Assembly: GCF_002585305.1 (NCBI RefSeq)
Contig: NZ_NUNF01000026.1
Location: 1 to 64,000, forward strand
DNA: 64,000 nucleotides
Source of the DNA: Bacillus sp. AFS037270
Lineage (GTDB): Bacteria; Bacillota; Bacilli; Bacillales_B; DSM-18226
Direction: 5' to 3'
Part shown: piece by piece, positions 37,342-47,267 of the stretch
Layout: each line of letters begins with the position of its first letter
Numbering within the stretch: the first letter of the stretch is position 1
Notes under the pieces: generated by a model
Database searches by the model: none
The model's input: the letters and a program-made list of their open reading frames with translations, nothing else
Told to the model about the DNA's origin: nothing
Made by a program: the position numbers and the translations under genes

Positions 37342-38796
37342 TTAATTTGAAATTAACTTCAGTGCCATTTTCAGCTGCAAATCATTTTTCTCTTTTTTCA
37401 TTTCCTTCACAGCTGCTTCTTCCAGCTTAGCAGCTGTCTTTTCATCAATTTTCCCATTAGCCGGTAGATTATGTTCCTGCTGGAAGCCCTTCACCGCTAC
37501 CTTTGTTTCTTCGCTAAAATAACCATCTTTCCGGCCAGGCTCAAATCCCAATCCATCTAAGATTTCCTGAGCATTCTTCACCTGTTCATTGTTCATATCC
37601 TCCACCAGCGGTTTATCGACCTGAATGGGATGGGTATCAAAAATAGCCGGCTGCTGGATCGCAACATTCGGTTTGATCCCTTTCTTATGAATCCAGTTTC
37701 CATCCGGTGTCAGCCACTTAGCCAATGTCAGCTTAATATTGCTGCCATCTCCCATTGGGATCGCCTGCTGGACAGTACCTTTGCCAAATGTCGTTTCCCC
37801 AACAAGCTTATATCCGTCCGCCTCCTGGAGAGAACCTGCCAGTATTTCAGATGCAGATGCACTGCCTTTGTTAACAAGGACAAGGACTGGATAATCCTTT
37901 TTCTTTGAAAGGGTTGAGAAGAAACGTTGCCTTTCACCATTTCGCTGCTCTACTTGCACATATGGTTTATCCTTTGGAACGAACTCTTTTAAAATTTCTC
38001 CGACACTGTCTAACAAGCCGCCAGGGTTACCGCGCACATCAAGGATCAACCCTTTGATATTGTCATTCTCAAGCGCCTTTAAATCCTTCTTAAAATCGGC
38101 AGCGGTATCCTCTGAGAACGTGGTAATTTCAATATAGCCGATCTTTTTCCCATCCTGTTTCTTGATCGAAGAATGAACGGTCTCGAGTGGAATTTCGTCC
38201 CGCTTAACGTCAATCGTCAGTGGATCTTTAAGGCCTTTTCTGGCTATTTCTAATTCAACAGTGGTCCCTTTTTTCCCCCGAATTTTGAGAGTTGCTTTAC
38301 TTAAATCGAGACCTTCCACACTTTTTCCATTGACCTTTAAAATTTGGTCATTCGGCTTGATGCCTGCTTTTTCAGCCGGAGAATTTTTAAAAGGGGAGAC
38401 AATAACAATTTTACCGTCCACCATACCAACCTCGGCACCAATACCTTCAAAAGATGATTCTAATGTTTGCGTGAATTGCTTAGCGGTATCCTTGTCCATA
38501 TACACCGAATACGGGTCTTTTAATACGGACAGCATCCCTTGGATGGCTCCTTCAACTAATTGATCCCGATCCACTTTCTCCACGTAGCGGTTTAAAATGA
38601 GATCATAGGCCTGTTCTACCTTTACAAGATTGTCTGTATTTTCCTCGGCAGCGGCAGCCTGTTCTTTAGGGCTGACTGCTTGCTCCAATTTGGATGTGGC
38701 AGCTGTTTTATTAAAATAAGTCATTCCAGCATATGTGCCCCCTGCTCCTGTCAGCAGTGAACCCGTCATTAACAGGGCAATCCATCTACGATTCAT
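37342..38796 (-). CDS. ctpB: C-terminal processing serine protease, S41 family (CtpB)
   Basis: Exported protease of 484 aa with an N-terminal signal or anchor (about 7-28). A PDZ domain (about 105-185) contains SFEGIGAEVG and SPAEKAGIKPNDQI. The S41 core follows with catalytic Ser in KGSASASEIL (about 310) and Lys in TTFGKGTVQ (about 336). A peptidoglycan-binding domain (about 400-465) ends it. In B. subtilis CtpB (YvjB) cleaves SpoIVFA to activate pro-SigK processing in sporulation, so it hints at a spore former. GAGGAGGA precedes the ATG. Confidence 0.92.
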   Translation of the reverse strand: MNRRWIALLMTGSLLTGAGGTYAGMTYFNKTAATSKLEQAVSPKEQAAAAEENTDNLVKVEQAYDLILNRYVEKVDRDQLVEGAIQGMLSVLKDPYSVYMDKDTAKQFTQTLESSFEGIGAEVGMVDGKIVIVSPFKNSPAEKAGIKPNDQILKVNGKSVEGLDLSKATLKIRGKKGTTVELEIARKGLKDPLTIDVKRDEIPLETVHSSIKKQDGKKIGYIEITTFSEDTAADFKKDLKALENDNIKGLILDVRGNPGGLLDSVGEILKEFVPKDKPYVQVEQRNGERQRFFSTLSKKKDYPVLVLVNKGSASASEILAGSLQEADGYKLVGETTFGKGTVQQAIPMGDGSNIKLTLAKWLTPDGNWIHKKGIKPNVAIQQPAIFDTHPIQVDKPLVEDMNNEQVKNAQEILDGLGFEPGRKDGYFSEETKVAVKGFQQEHNLPANGKIDEKTAAKLEEAAVKEMKKEKNDLQLKMALKLISN

Positions 38797-39026
38797 CCCG
38801 AATCCTCCTCAAGTAAAAAAATGCCTGTCCTATCTATTTCTCAAAAATCCACCGAACTCCTGCCCGATTATTAACTTATATGTAAGGAAAGGACGAGTTA
38901 TGATTAAAAAGCGGGATGAGCCTTTAGTGTTAAACGTTATTGTTTATTTTGGGACATGTAGATTGGAGCGTAAGACGCCTGTGGGAGTACGGGGCTGGAG
39001 CGGAAATCAGCAGCCAACTTATAAAA
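38797..39026. other. Intergenic region between ctpB and the EnvC-type gene
   Basis: No convincing gene. A 54-codon plus-strand frame from 38899 follows AAGGA, but its second half runs through GATTGGAGCGTAAGACGCC...GGAGTACGGGGCTGGAGC (about 38960-39005), a trace of a GC-rich interspersed repeat, so I do not call it. The EnvC terminator lies beyond. Confidence 0.4.
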
Positions 39027-39062
39027 ACGAAAAAGGAAGAAACCAGTCGGTTCCTTCCTTTT
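39027..39062 (-). terminator. Terminator of the ftsE-ftsX-EnvC unit
   Basis: AAAAGGAAGGAACC / GGTTTCTTCCTTTT stem and T-rich tail on the minus strand, directly after the stop codon. Confidence 0.85.
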
Positions 39063-39066
39063 GATG

Positions 39067-40368
39067 TTATGGGAGCGGCACAATGCCGACAGGATTAATT
39101 GCAAAGCGCTTATCCTGTGTCCACGGACCTTTATGAAGTTCAAAGTGTAAATGCTGGCCATGAGATGCGCCAGTGTTACCCATGACGCCAATTTGCTGGC
39201 CTTTTTTCACGACTGCTCCACTGCCGACCATACGGGTGGTCATGTGGGCATAGACAGTGGTATAAACCTGTCCATTAATAGAGTGGGAGACAAAGATACA
39301 GTTTCCATATGTGCTAGATAAATAGGATCGAATGACGACACCATCAGCTGCGGCAACAATTGGCACTGCTGCACGATTGGCAATGTCTACACCGGCGTGT
39401 CTTTCACTGCCACGTACTCCAAAACCAGAGCTTAAATAACCGACAGCAGGCTGTGTCCAATAGCCGCTCGATACGCCAGGTGTCGCTCCTGAACTTACAT
39501 GGCTAGAACTACTGCTAGAACTTGTATTACTGCTGCTAGCCGCCTTGCGCTTTGCAGCTTCAGCCGCTTCTGCAGCTGCTCTCGCTTGTGCTTCCTGCTC
39601 CATCGAGATTGCTTTTTGAATAGCTGCCTGTTGAGCTGCAAGAAGGGCATCTTGCTCTTGTAAATCCATCACGCCTTCATGTGCTTCGTTTTCCTGCTCC
39701 TTTAGGCTTGCTAATAATTTATCTTTTTCCGCCTTTTGGGCACTTAATTGTTGATTCAGTGTTTGTAAATCCGACACCATTTTTTCCAAGCTGGCAAGAT
39801 TTGTTTTGACTTCATTTTGTTTTGTTTCTAATTCTTGTTTATCTGCCTCATGCTCTTTTAAGATGGCCTGGTCCGCCTGCATAATCGTCACGACAGCATT
39901 GGCACGATCAACAAAGTCACTAAAGTTTTCCGAACCCATTAAAACATCGATATAGTTAACCATACCGCCTGTTTCTTGATAGCTGCGGGCGCGGTCCTTC
40001 AACAAAACATTCCGTTTTTCAATCCGGTCTTTGATGACCTCCATTTGGCCTTGAAGTTTCATAATTTCAGCCTTCGTGCTTTCAAGCTTCGCTGTTTTTT
40101 CTTTAATCTTATTGGTTGAGTCGGTAATCGCGTAATCTATTCTTGTGATTTCACTTTTTACATCTGCCTGCTGATTCTGTAATTCACTAATCTGATTGTT
40201 TTTTTGATTAATAGTAGAATTTATACCGGAGCGTTGTTCCTGGATTTTGTTTTGTTCGCCTTTTAAGCTGGAGATTGATGCAGCTTCTGTTATAACAGAT
40301 GTTCCTCCAAAAATGGTTCCAAACCCAACCGTTGCCGTAACGGCAAGGCTCATTACTGTTTTCCTCAT
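39067..40368 (-). CDS. Murein hydrolase activator / M23 (LytM) peptidase, EnvC/PcsB-like
   Basis: Exported protein of 433 aa. A signal peptide (1-30, ending ITEA) precedes a long coiled coil (about 35-270), a Ser/Ala-rich linker, and a LytM domain (about 315-430). The zinc residues of an active M23 peptidase are there: ERHAGVDIA and HGQHLHFEL. Coiled-coil/LytM proteins of this kind are driven by FtsEX to open the wall at division or elongation; here it lies straight after ftsX. B. subtilis uses CwlO for this instead. The start is ATG 40368 with GGAGGAA upstream. Confidence 0.88.
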   Translation of the reverse strand: MRKTVMSLAVTATVGFGTIFGGTSVITEAASISSLKGEQNKIQEQRSGINSTINQKNNQISELQNQQADVKSEITRIDYAITDSTNKIKEKTAKLESTKAEIMKLQGQMEVIKDRIEKRNVLLKDRARSYQETGGMVNYIDVLMGSENFSDFVDRANAVVTIMQADQAILKEHEADKQELETKQNEVKTNLASLEKMVSDLQTLNQQLSAQKAEKDKLLASLKEQENEAHEGVMDLQEQDALLAAQQAAIQKAISMEQEAQARAAAEAAEAAKRKAASSSNTSSSSSSSHVSSGATPGVSSGYWTQPAVGYLSSGFGVRGSERHAGVDIANRAAVPIVAAADGVVIRSYLSSTYGNCIFVSHSINGQVYTTVYAHMTTRMVGSGAVVKKGQQIGVMGNTGASHGQHLHFELHKGPWTQDKRFAINPVGIVPLP

Positions 40369-40431
40369 CCAATTGTTCCTCCATCTCTCTTTACACAGGT
40401 AACTCGTTATCGACAATCTTTATTCATAACT

Positions 40432-40461
40432 GAAGGAAGGACAGAGCGTGCCGTCCTTCCT
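40432..40461. other. Hairpin between ftsX and the EnvC-type gene
   Basis: AAGGAAGGAC / GTCCTTCCTT ten-pair stem with a ten-base loop and no T run. It lies in the 99-base gap inside the presumed operon. It may be an RNA processing or attenuation hairpin. Confidence 0.4.
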
Positions 40462-40467
40462 TACAAA

Positions 40468-41361
40468 TTAAACTTTTAAAAACTTACGTACGGACATGAC
40501 ACTGCCCCAAACACCTATTAAGGCACCCATTAGAATTAATATGCCTGAAAGTTGATAGACAAATGGGTCAAATGGCAATACCTTAATAAAAGTCCCTTGA
40601 AGCTTAGGTCCTAAATAATCATAGGCACGATAGTAGGCAATCGAAATCAGTACAATCGGTAAAATGGAACCAACAATTCCGAGCCATAGACCTTCTAGGA
40701 AGAACGGCCAGCGTATAAAGGTATTCGTTGCTCCTACTAATCTCATAATCTTAATTTCTCTTCGTCTCGCAATAATCGTAATCTTAATCGTATTCGAGAT
40801 TAAGAAAATAGCCGTAAAGAATAAGCCAATGACAAGAACTATCCCAACATTTCGAGCCGCATTGATAAACTTAAATAATTTTTCAACCTTGCCCTGACCG
40901 TATTTAACCTTTGCGACAAAGTTGTCTTTTTCAATCTGCTTCGCCACTTTCATCGTATCAGCAGGGTCTTTCGTCTTGACGATAAAGACATCATTTAGCG
41001 GATTATCTTGTTCAAAAAGCTTAAACGCTTTTCCGTCCTCACCAAGATTTTTTACTAGATTATCTAATTCCTTTGTTTTCGGCGAGAATTCGATACTTTT
41101 TACTTCTGGGATACTAGCAATCTCATTTTTTAACGTTTGCTGATTTTGTTGATTAGCAGCCACATCGATATGAACACGGATTTCTACATCCTCTTCAATC
41201 GTTTGGGCCACTCGGTTAAGATTCATCATAATGGCGTAAAAGACACCGACTAGGATTAGTGTAACGGTAACGGCACCAATGGATGCAAAAGTCATCCAGC
41301 CGTTTCTCTTAATGCTTTTTAAACTCTCACGGGCGTGACGGCCAATTGTTCTAATTTTCAT
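40468..41361 (-). CDS. ftsX: Cell division ABC transporter permease-like protein FtsX
   Basis: Membrane subunit of FtsEX, 297 aa. One helix near the N-terminus (about 22-45), an extracytoplasmic loop (about 46-165) and three further helices give the four-span FtsX layout. FtsX passes the ATPase signal of FtsE to a wall hydrolase outside, presumably the EnvC-type protein encoded next. ATG 41361 overlaps the end of ftsE by 11 bases, with AGAGGTGA upstream; the frame is open further but inside ftsE. Confidence 0.94.
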   Translation of the reverse strand: MKIRTIGRHARESLKSIKRNGWMTFASIGAVTVTLILVGVFYAIMMNLNRVAQTIEEDVEIRVHIDVAANQQNQQTLKNEIASIPEVKSIEFSPKTKELDNLVKNLGEDGKAFKLFEQDNPLNDVFIVKTKDPADTMKVAKQIEKDNFVAKVKYGQGKVEKLFKFINAARNVGIVLVIGLFFTAIFLISNTIKITIIARRREIKIMRLVGATNTFIRWPFFLEGLWLGIVGSILPIVLISIAYYRAYDYLGPKLQGTFIKVLPFDPFVYQLSGILILMGALIGVWGSVMSVRKFLKV

Positions 41362-42037
41362 AACCGTAGTCACCTCTTTGCTCATCGCGAACAATCTTGC
41401 CGCCTTCAATAGCAATAACGCGATGTTTTAATGTATTTACGATCTCTCTGTTATGAGTTGCCATCACAACAGTTGTTCCTCGATTATTGATTTCTTCAAA
41501 AATCTTCATGATTTCCCATGATGTTTCCGGGTCAAGGTTACCAGTTGGCTCGTCCGCAATAACAACTTTTGGAGAGTTCACAATCGAGCGGGCAATTGAA
41601 ACACGCTGTTGTTCACCACCGGACAGCTCTGTTGGCAGCATTTTAATTTTATGCTTTAAACCAACAAGGTCGAGTACTTCCATTACTCGCTTGCGGATAA
41701 ATTTTGGCTGGGCCTCAATTACCTCAAGTGCAAATGCCACATTTTCATACACCGTTAGGGATGGAAGGAGTTTGAAGTCCTGGAAAACGACGCCTAAATT
41801 CCGTCTAAACAGTGGCACTTTTTTCATTTTTAATTTGGCAAGGTTAACGCCATTCATCGTGATCGTTCCTGTAGATGGTACTTCTTCACGATACATCATT
41901 TTAATGAAGGTCGACTTACCGGCACCACTTGGACCAACAACGTAGACAAATTCGCCTTGATTAATTTTGACATCTATACCATTTATAGCTGTTACACCAT
42001 TCGGATACTTCTTATATACATCTTGTAATTCGATCAT
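41351..42037 (-). CDS. ftsE: Cell division ATP-binding protein FtsE
   Basis: ABC ATPase of 228 aa. Walker A GPSGAGKST (about 36-44), signature LSGGEQQRVSIARS (about 138-151), Walker B VVIADEPTGNLD and the switch His in ATHNREIV are intact. With FtsX it controls peptidoglycan hydrolysis at the membrane. It is the first gene of ftsE-ftsX-EnvC. Length and sequence fit Bacillus FtsE well. Confidence 0.96.
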   Translation of the reverse strand: MIELQDVYKKYPNGVTAINGIDVKINQGEFVYVVGPSGAGKSTFIKMMYREEVPSTGTITMNGVNLAKLKMKKVPLFRRNLGVVFQDFKLLPSLTVYENVAFALEVIEAQPKFIRKRVMEVLDLVGLKHKIKMLPTELSGGEQQRVSIARSIVNSPKVVIADEPTGNLDPETSWEIMKIFEEINNRGTTVVMATHNREIVNTLKHRVIAIEGGKIVRDEQRGDYGYEN

Positions 42038-42268
42038 TTATTATCACCTATATTGGAAGTTAGTTCGAATAAAATTCGACAATAATCTTCGTATTTTTTA
42101 CACAATGGACCAAAATAACAAACAATATGTGCATAATCTCGCATGTTTTTATTATAACATCATAATTCGCTAAAAAAAGTGGTAATTGTATTACAGTTTC
42201 TTTTCAATCAAAAAACAAAACTTGACAAAATTTTCACTATTCTCAACTTATTCATCTAAATTTGCAAA

Positions 42269-42303
42269 TAAAAAACGCCCTGTTTATCGTAACAGAACGT
42301 TTT
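42269..42303 (-). terminator. Terminator of cccB
   Basis: AACGTTCTGTT / AACAGGGCGTT stem followed by TTTTTT on the minus strand. Confidence 0.8.
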
Positions 42304-42313
42304 CGTATATTCC

Positions 42314-42661
42314 TTATTTTTTCGCTGCAAGCCATGTTGCCATGGTTTCAGCATCATCGCCGGTTACCACTTTTGCCGGCATTCCGCCTGATTTACCGTT
42401 TTTAAGTATGTCTAGAATTTCATCTTTTGAATACTTTGAGCCAACCTTCGTTAAGTTTGGTCCCATCGCACCCTTCATATCGCCGCCGTGACAGCTAGAG
42501 CACTTTTGATCGTAGATCTTTTGGGCATCACCTGCATTTGAGGTTTCCGTTGTACCGCCGCCATTATCTTTTGACGTATCCTTGTTGTCACCGCCGCCAC
42601 AAGCTGCAAGTCCCATCACAAGAGAGGTTCCAAGTAATAGGGTTAACAATTTCTTCATCAT
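42314..42661 (-). CDS. cccB: Cytochrome c551, lipoprotein (CccB-like)
   Basis: Small electron carrier of 115 aa. The signal peptide ends in the lipobox LAAC, so the mature protein is a lipid-anchored cytochrome at the outer membrane face. A Gly/Asp/Asn/Thr linker follows, then the single CSSCHGG haem site (about 56-62). Met in GGMPAK gives the sixth ligand. In Bacillus it feeds electrons to oxidases. AAGGGGG lies seven bases before ATG 42661; a GTG just upstream and a second ATG just downstream are possible too. The position next to the YitT gene and prfB is as in B. subtilis. Confidence 0.9.
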   Translation of the reverse strand: MMKKLLTLLLGTSLVMGLAACGGGDNKDTSKDNGGGTTETSNAGDAQKIYDQKCSSCHGGDMKGAMGPNLTKVGSKYSKDEILDILKNGKSGGMPAKVVTGDDAETMATWLAAKK

Positions 42662-42714
42662 CACATTACCCCCTTTTAAGTAAATGTTTCCATCAATGTA
42701 CTATTATACCAATC

Positions 42715-43581
42715 CTATGCGCGTTTGAAACCTTCACCAAGCACCTCGGCAGCGTCCATAACAATCACGAATGCAGATGGGTCAAGGGTTTTGACCAAAT
42801 GTTTCAATTTTGTGAACTCCGTTTGATCTACCACGCACATGAGCACTGGCCGTTCATGGTCTGTAAAACCACCATATGCTGATAGTTTTGTCACTCCACG
42901 GTCAATTTTATTCAGGATTCCCTCACGAACTTCATCTTGGTTATTCGTAATGATCATAGCCATTTTTGAACCGTTAAATCCTACCTGAACAAGGTCGATC
43001 GTTTTACTTGTTACAAATAGGGCAATTAACGCATACAATCCTTTTTCAATATCAAAGACAGCCGCAGCTGTAAGAACAATCAACCCATCGATCATGACAA
43101 CGCATCTGCCAAGGGTAAAACCGGTATATTTATTGATGATTTGAGCAGCTACATCGGTGCCGCCAGTGGAGCCATTTCCTCGGAAAACAATTCCAAGCCC
43201 AAGTCCTACGCCTATTCCTCCAAATAATGCTCCAAGAAGGGCATCATGTGTCCAAGGTTCAAGATGTTTCGTCAGAAAAACAACAAATGGAAGAAAGATG
43301 GTTCCGGCAAGAGTTTTCACACCGAATTGTTTTCCTAAAAAGGAAACACCAGCAATAAATAACGGAATATTAAAGGCCCATTGAACATAGGCTGGTTCCC
43401 ATCCAAATACGCCCTTTAAAATGGTACTAATTCCGCTTACTCCACCTGAAGCGACTTGGTTTGGGAGCAAAAACACATTAAAGGTTATGGCGATGATTGC
43501 CGCTCCTATTAACACGAGAATATATTCAAACGCCACTCTCAGTTTCGGATAGGTTTGTGTTAGGTTGTTAAATACGTTCAT
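42715..43581 (-). CDS. YitT family membrane protein (YvjA-like)
   Basis: Membrane protein of 288 aa with five or six helices in the first 180 residues (GVSGISTIL and GSTGGTDVAAQI are typical) and a C-terminal cytoplasmic DUF2179 domain (about 215-285). The function of the family is not settled. GAGGAGA precedes the ATG. It lies between cccB and prfB, as yvjA does in B. subtilis. Confidence 0.85.
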   Translation of the reverse strand: MNVFNNLTQTYPKLRVAFEYILVLIGAAIIAITFNVFLLPNQVASGGVSGISTILKGVFGWEPAYVQWAFNIPLFIAGVSFLGKQFGVKTLAGTIFLPFVVFLTKHLEPWTHDALLGALFGGIGVGLGLGIVFRGNGSTGGTDVAAQIINKYTGFTLGRCVVMIDGLIVLTAAAVFDIEKGLYALIALFVTSKTIDLVQVGFNGSKMAMIITNNQDEVREGILNKIDRGVTKLSAYGGFTDHERPVLMCVVDQTEFTKLKHLVKTLDPSAFVIVMDAAEVLGEGFKRA

Positions 43582-43858
43582 ACCCAGATTCTCCTCTATT
43601 TTCTATCTAAATCTGAAAGTGAGTATAGCATTTCATAAATATTGGTGTAAATGGCATTAAGTTAACGTGGTAAAGTGGTAATAAAGTGAAACTCCCTGAG
43701 GTGAATTTCATTAGCTAATTGTAGCTTTTGCCTTTATTTGTGTTTTCATGAGAGGTATTAATTCAATATTCATTTTGAGCATAGTTCCTGGAGATTCCCC
43801 AGCTTACTTTACTGGCGCATGGCGGCCAGTTTCTGGCGGATACCAACTATTTACCGGC
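43582..43858. other. Gap between prfB and the yitT-type gene
   Basis: Apart from the prfB terminator at its edge, I see no gene, no repeat and no clear promoter. It must hold the promoter of the YitT/cccB genes. A 61-codon plus-strand frame starting at 43748 has no ribosome site and runs through the terminator, so it is not called. Confidence 0.4.
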
Positions 43859-43896
43859 AAAAAAGCCTTTGCTGAGCAAATCGGCAAAGGCTTTTT
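43859..43896. terminator. Terminator of prfB
   Basis: AAAAAGCCTTTGC / GCAAAGGCTTTTT perfect arms with T runs on both strands, just past the prfB stop. Confidence 0.9.
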
Positions 43897-43901
43897 CATG
43901 A

Positions 43902-45003
43902 TTATGAAATTCGTGAACGCAAATAAGCATTAATGAATTGATCTAAATCTCCGTCCATAACCCCCTGCACATTTCCACTTTCCGTATTCGTCCGATGGTC
44001 TTTTACCATGGAATAAGGATGGAAGACATAGGAACGGATTTGGCTTCCCCAGCCAATTTCCTTCTGTTCGCCGCGGATTTCCAAAAGTTCTTGCTCCTGA
44101 CGCTCAATTTCCCGTTGATACAGCTTCGCTTTTAACATTTTCATCGCCGACTCACGGTTTTTAATCTGTGAACGTTCCGATTGGCAGGTAACGACAACTC
44201 CTGTTGGAAGGTGGGTAATCCGGACCGCCGAATCTGTTGTGTTGATATGCTGTCCACCTGCACCCGTTGCACGGTACGTATCAATTTTTAAATCCTCCGT
44301 ACGGACTTCGACCTGAATTTCTTCATTAAATTCAGGCATGACTTCACAGGAAACAAACGAGGTATGACGTCGCCCTGAAGCGTCAAATGGCGAAATCCGA
44401 ACAAGCCGGTGAACCCCTTTTTCTGCTTTCAAATAGCCATAAGCATTATGGCCTTTAATCGACAATGTGACACTCTTGATCCCTGCTTCATCACCGGGGA
44501 GATAGTCAAGTGTTTCCACTTTAAAGCCCTTCTTTTCCGCCCAGCGGGTATACATCCGCAGCAGCATCGAGCCCCAGTCCTGTGATTCCGTCCCGCCGGC
44601 ACCAGGATGCAGCTCAAGAATGGCATTATTTTTATCATATTCCTCACTTAAAAGGAGCTGAAGTTCAAACTGATTTAAACGGCTTGTTAATTGTTCCAGC
44701 TCTTCTTCGAGCTCTGCCCTTAATTCCTCATCATTTTCTTCTTTGACAAGTTCGTAGGTTAGTTCGAGATTCTCATAGGAGTCATTTAACTCCATGAACT
44801 CGTTCACTTGATCCTTTAAAGCATTTGCCTCGCTGATAACGGTTTGCGCCTTTTCCTGATTATTCCAAAAATCAGGATGAAGCATTTCATCATCTAGCTC
44901 GGCAATTCTGGCTTCTTTATTTTCAAGGTCAAAGAGACCCCCTAAAGTCCGCTAATGTCTTAGCTGTTTTCTCAAGCTCATTCCGAATTTCTGCTAATTC
45001 CAT
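43902..45003 (-). CDS. prfB: Peptide chain release factor 2 (programmed +1 frameshift)
   Basis: Release factor reading UGA and UAA, 366 aa after frameshifting. Translation starts at ATG 45003 with GAGGTGA upstream, runs 24 codons ([16 protein letters not shown]...), and meets TGA at 44929-44931. The slip site is the classical AGGGGGTCTCTTTGAC: an internal Shine-Dalgarno-like AGGGGG followed by CTT TGA C. A +1 shift skips base 44931 and continues with GAC in the main frame. The GGQ motif lies in [10 protein letters not shown] and the stop-reading loop in the SPFD segment. Low RF2 therefore raises RF2 synthesis. Length equals B. subtilis PrfB. Confidence 0.96.
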
Positions 45004-45301
45004 TTTCTTCACCTCTATAAAAATTAATCCGTTATGTTGTTTAAATTAGTCAGTCCCTATCCATTATAGCGTGTTAACCTAAATAAATTCAAAATTTGGC
45101 CATTCATCCCTATTATTTTTCATAAATCACTCCATTACAAATCATAAAATTCCATTAAATATCCTTAGTATTTATATATTTCATTGTGTCAAAGATGGTA
45201 CTATTAAATAGGAACAATCCGGATTTTAACTAGAAACTCATACATAAATAAATAACTAACTACAGTACGGGAGCCAATTTATTGAGAAGGAGCAAAGGCG
45301 A
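45004..45301. other. Divergent promoter region between prfB and the SEC-C/TPR gene
   Basis: A/T-rich, without gene or repeat. A weak plus-strand TTTCAT-17-TATTAA is around 45180-45208. No clear prfB promoter is seen. Confidence 0.3.
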
Positions 45302-47236
45302 ATGGAGAAAATAAATCGTAATGAACCTTGTCCTTGCGGGAGTGGAAAAAAGTATAAAAAGTGCTGCGGAGCGAATGACGCTATTTCCATCACTGAGGTG
45401 CTTGTCAATGAAATAGAGGAACTGCAAAAACAGTTCCTCCATTTTGCTTACTATCACTTTGGTCATGAAATGGCTGAGGATTTTGAACTGCTTGAAGAGA
45501 TGCTAGACATCGAAACAGACCAAGAACGGGAATTCTATGAAATGATTCATTCCGTATGGTTTTCCTTGTTTGAAGAGTTGGATGATGGGGAAACAATTAT
45601 AGAAAAATTCATTCGTGCCGAAGCTGGAAAAATGAAACGTCCTAAATTAAGACATATTTTACAAACATGGACGGATGCAAGAACCATCGCCGGGAAAGTT
45701 TTGTCTGTCGACAATAACACGCTGACAATTGAAGACGGCTTCACATCGGAACAACTTGAGACCATTAATTTAACAGACTTCATTCAAGTAAAAGAAGGCT
45801 CGTTTTTTACGGGGATTCTGCTCCCATTTGAACATCAATATGTATTTTTCCCGGCACCATTAGAACTAGAGGGGCTCAAACCAGAGCTTGCTATTTCCTA
45901 CATCGAGGATTGCAGTTTTGAGGAAGAGTACGACACACCTCAAGAGTATATGACAAATCTTTTTATGTTGGTGCTAAGCGAGCTGCCAATGGTTGGCGGT
46001 TTAGTGGAAGTCGACCAAATGGATTGGCCCGCTCCTATTTACAAGGAAGTAGCAGATCTTTTTAAGGACAAGCTGCAAATGCAGCTGCCGCCACAAGTCT
46101 TAGATACAGGCTTGATTCTTTGGCATCATTTTTGTCAAAAAAAACAAAAGCGAATCCAAAATCCAAATATATATGTAGCCGCGCTTCATTATTTATTGGC
46201 AATGGTTGCTCCAATAGAACAATTTACTCAAAAGGATCTAGCTAAACAATATGGAGTTTCCGCCGGAAGTATTTCCTCGGTTGTATCTGATTTAGAATTC
46301 GAATTAGCAGAGGAAATGGCTGAGTTAATCGGAATCCTCTATGGGGAAGATGATACAATTGAGACACCTCTCGTTCAAATAGCACCTGTGATAGAATTCC
46401 CTGCAAATAAAGCGGCTCAAGATGCGAAGAAAACGGATAGCACCTCTACTGTTAAGACACTCCCAAGTGCTGCAGATAAGCACACGAAGAAAACCAACGT
46501 GCGAAAAGTATCAAGGCGTGATGAGGAACATGCACGCAACTTGATTTATGACGCCTTCCAAACTGATGGTAAGCAGCGGTATAAATTGGCAGAAGAAGCG
46601 TTAAAGCTGAATCCGAATTGTGTTGACGCCTACGTGATTCTTGCCGAAAAAACTAAGAGCTTAGAGGAAGCGATATTATTATATGAAAAAGGAATTCAAG
46701 CCGGCGAGCGAGACCTAGGTAAGAACTTTTTCAAGGAGAACAAGGGTTATTTTTGGGGATTGCTCGAAACAAGACCATTCATGCGGGCAAAACTTCATTA
46801 TGCCGAGGCCCTTTCGGTTCAGGGTAAAGTAGCAGAGGCAGCCCGGCAATACGAAGAATTGCTTGAATTAAACCCAATGGACAACCAGGGTGTCCGTTTC
46901 TCCTTATTTGTTGCTTATATGGATTTGGGTGAGTTTAAAAAGGCTCATGGTATTCTTAAAGAATATGAAGAAACGACTGCTCAGAACCTATATAACCGGC
47001 TATTATTGGAATTATGTGAGCATGGTTTTACAGCTAATGCCGAGATGCTCTTGAAAGGTGCTAAAAAGGAAAACAAGTTTGTGATTCCTTATTTAACCGG
47101 CAAAAAACGATTGCCTGCCTACCCTCCTGATTTTTATGGTGTTGGGGATGAAAACGAAGCGATTGTTTATGCGGATATGCATTTGCATTTGTGGAAGAAA
47201 GTTGATGGGTTGGAGAAGTGGTTGAAGGGGAAATAA
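45302..47236 (+). CDS. SEC-C zinc-motif and TPR protein of unknown function
   Basis: Cytoplasmic protein of 644 aa, one of the few plus-strand genes here. It starts with a SEC-C motif, [16 protein letters not shown] (8-23), the same zinc-binding tail that ends SecA further right. The centre (about 30-370) is acidic and helical with a helix-turn-helix-like part ([23 protein letters not shown]). The C-terminal part (about 430-600) carries TPR-like helix pairs. SEC-C modules bind SecB-like partners or ribosome-linked factors. A chaperone or stress scaffold role is possible but unproven. AAGGAG precedes ATG. Confidence 0.75.
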   Translation: MEKINRNEPCPCGSGKKYKKCCGANDAISITEVLVNEIEELQKQFLHFAYYHFGHEMAEDFELLEEMLDIETDQEREFYEMIHSVWFSLFEELDDGETIIEKFIRAEAGKMKRPKLRHILQTWTDARTIAGKVLSVDNNTLTIEDGFTSEQLETINLTDFIQVKEGSFFTGILLPFEHQYVFFPAPLELEGLKPELAISYIEDCSFEEEYDTPQEYMTNLFMLVLSELPMVGGLVEVDQMDWPAPIYKEVADLFKDKLQMQLPPQVLDTGLILWHHFCQKKQKRIQNPNIYVAALHYLLAMVAPIEQFTQKDLAKQYGVSAGSISSVVSDLEFELAEEMAELIGILYGEDDTIETPLVQIAPVIEFPANKAAQDAKKTDSTSTVKTLPSAADKHTKKTNVRKVSRRDEEHARNLIYDAFQTDGKQRYKLAEEALKLNPNCVDAYVILAEKTKSLEEAILLYEKGIQAGERDLGKNFFKENKGYFWGLLETRPFMRAKLHYAEALSVQGKVAEAARQYEELLELNPMDNQGVRFSLFVAYMDLGEFKKAHGILKEYEETTAQNLYNRLLLELCEHGFTANAEMLLKGAKKENKFVIPYLTGKKRLPAYPPDFYGVGDENEAIVYADMHLHLWKKVDGLEKWLKGK

Positions 47237-47267
47237 AAAACGAGAGGGAAAACCCTCTCGTTTTTTT
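47235..47267. terminator. Bidirectional terminator between the SEC-C/TPR gene and the octahaem cytochrome gene
   Basis: AAAAAACGAGAGGG / CCCTCTCGTTTTTT with a loop of four, T runs on both strands, overlapping both stop-codon regions. Confidence 0.92.

Noticed and set aside
38899..39064. Plus-strand frame of 54 codons behind AAGGA
   Set aside because: Its second half is intergenic repeat sequence and it runs into the terminator of the opposite gene; no family resemblance.
43748..43930. Plus-strand frame of 61 codons beside prfB
   Set aside because: No ribosome site and it contains the prfB terminator hairpin.
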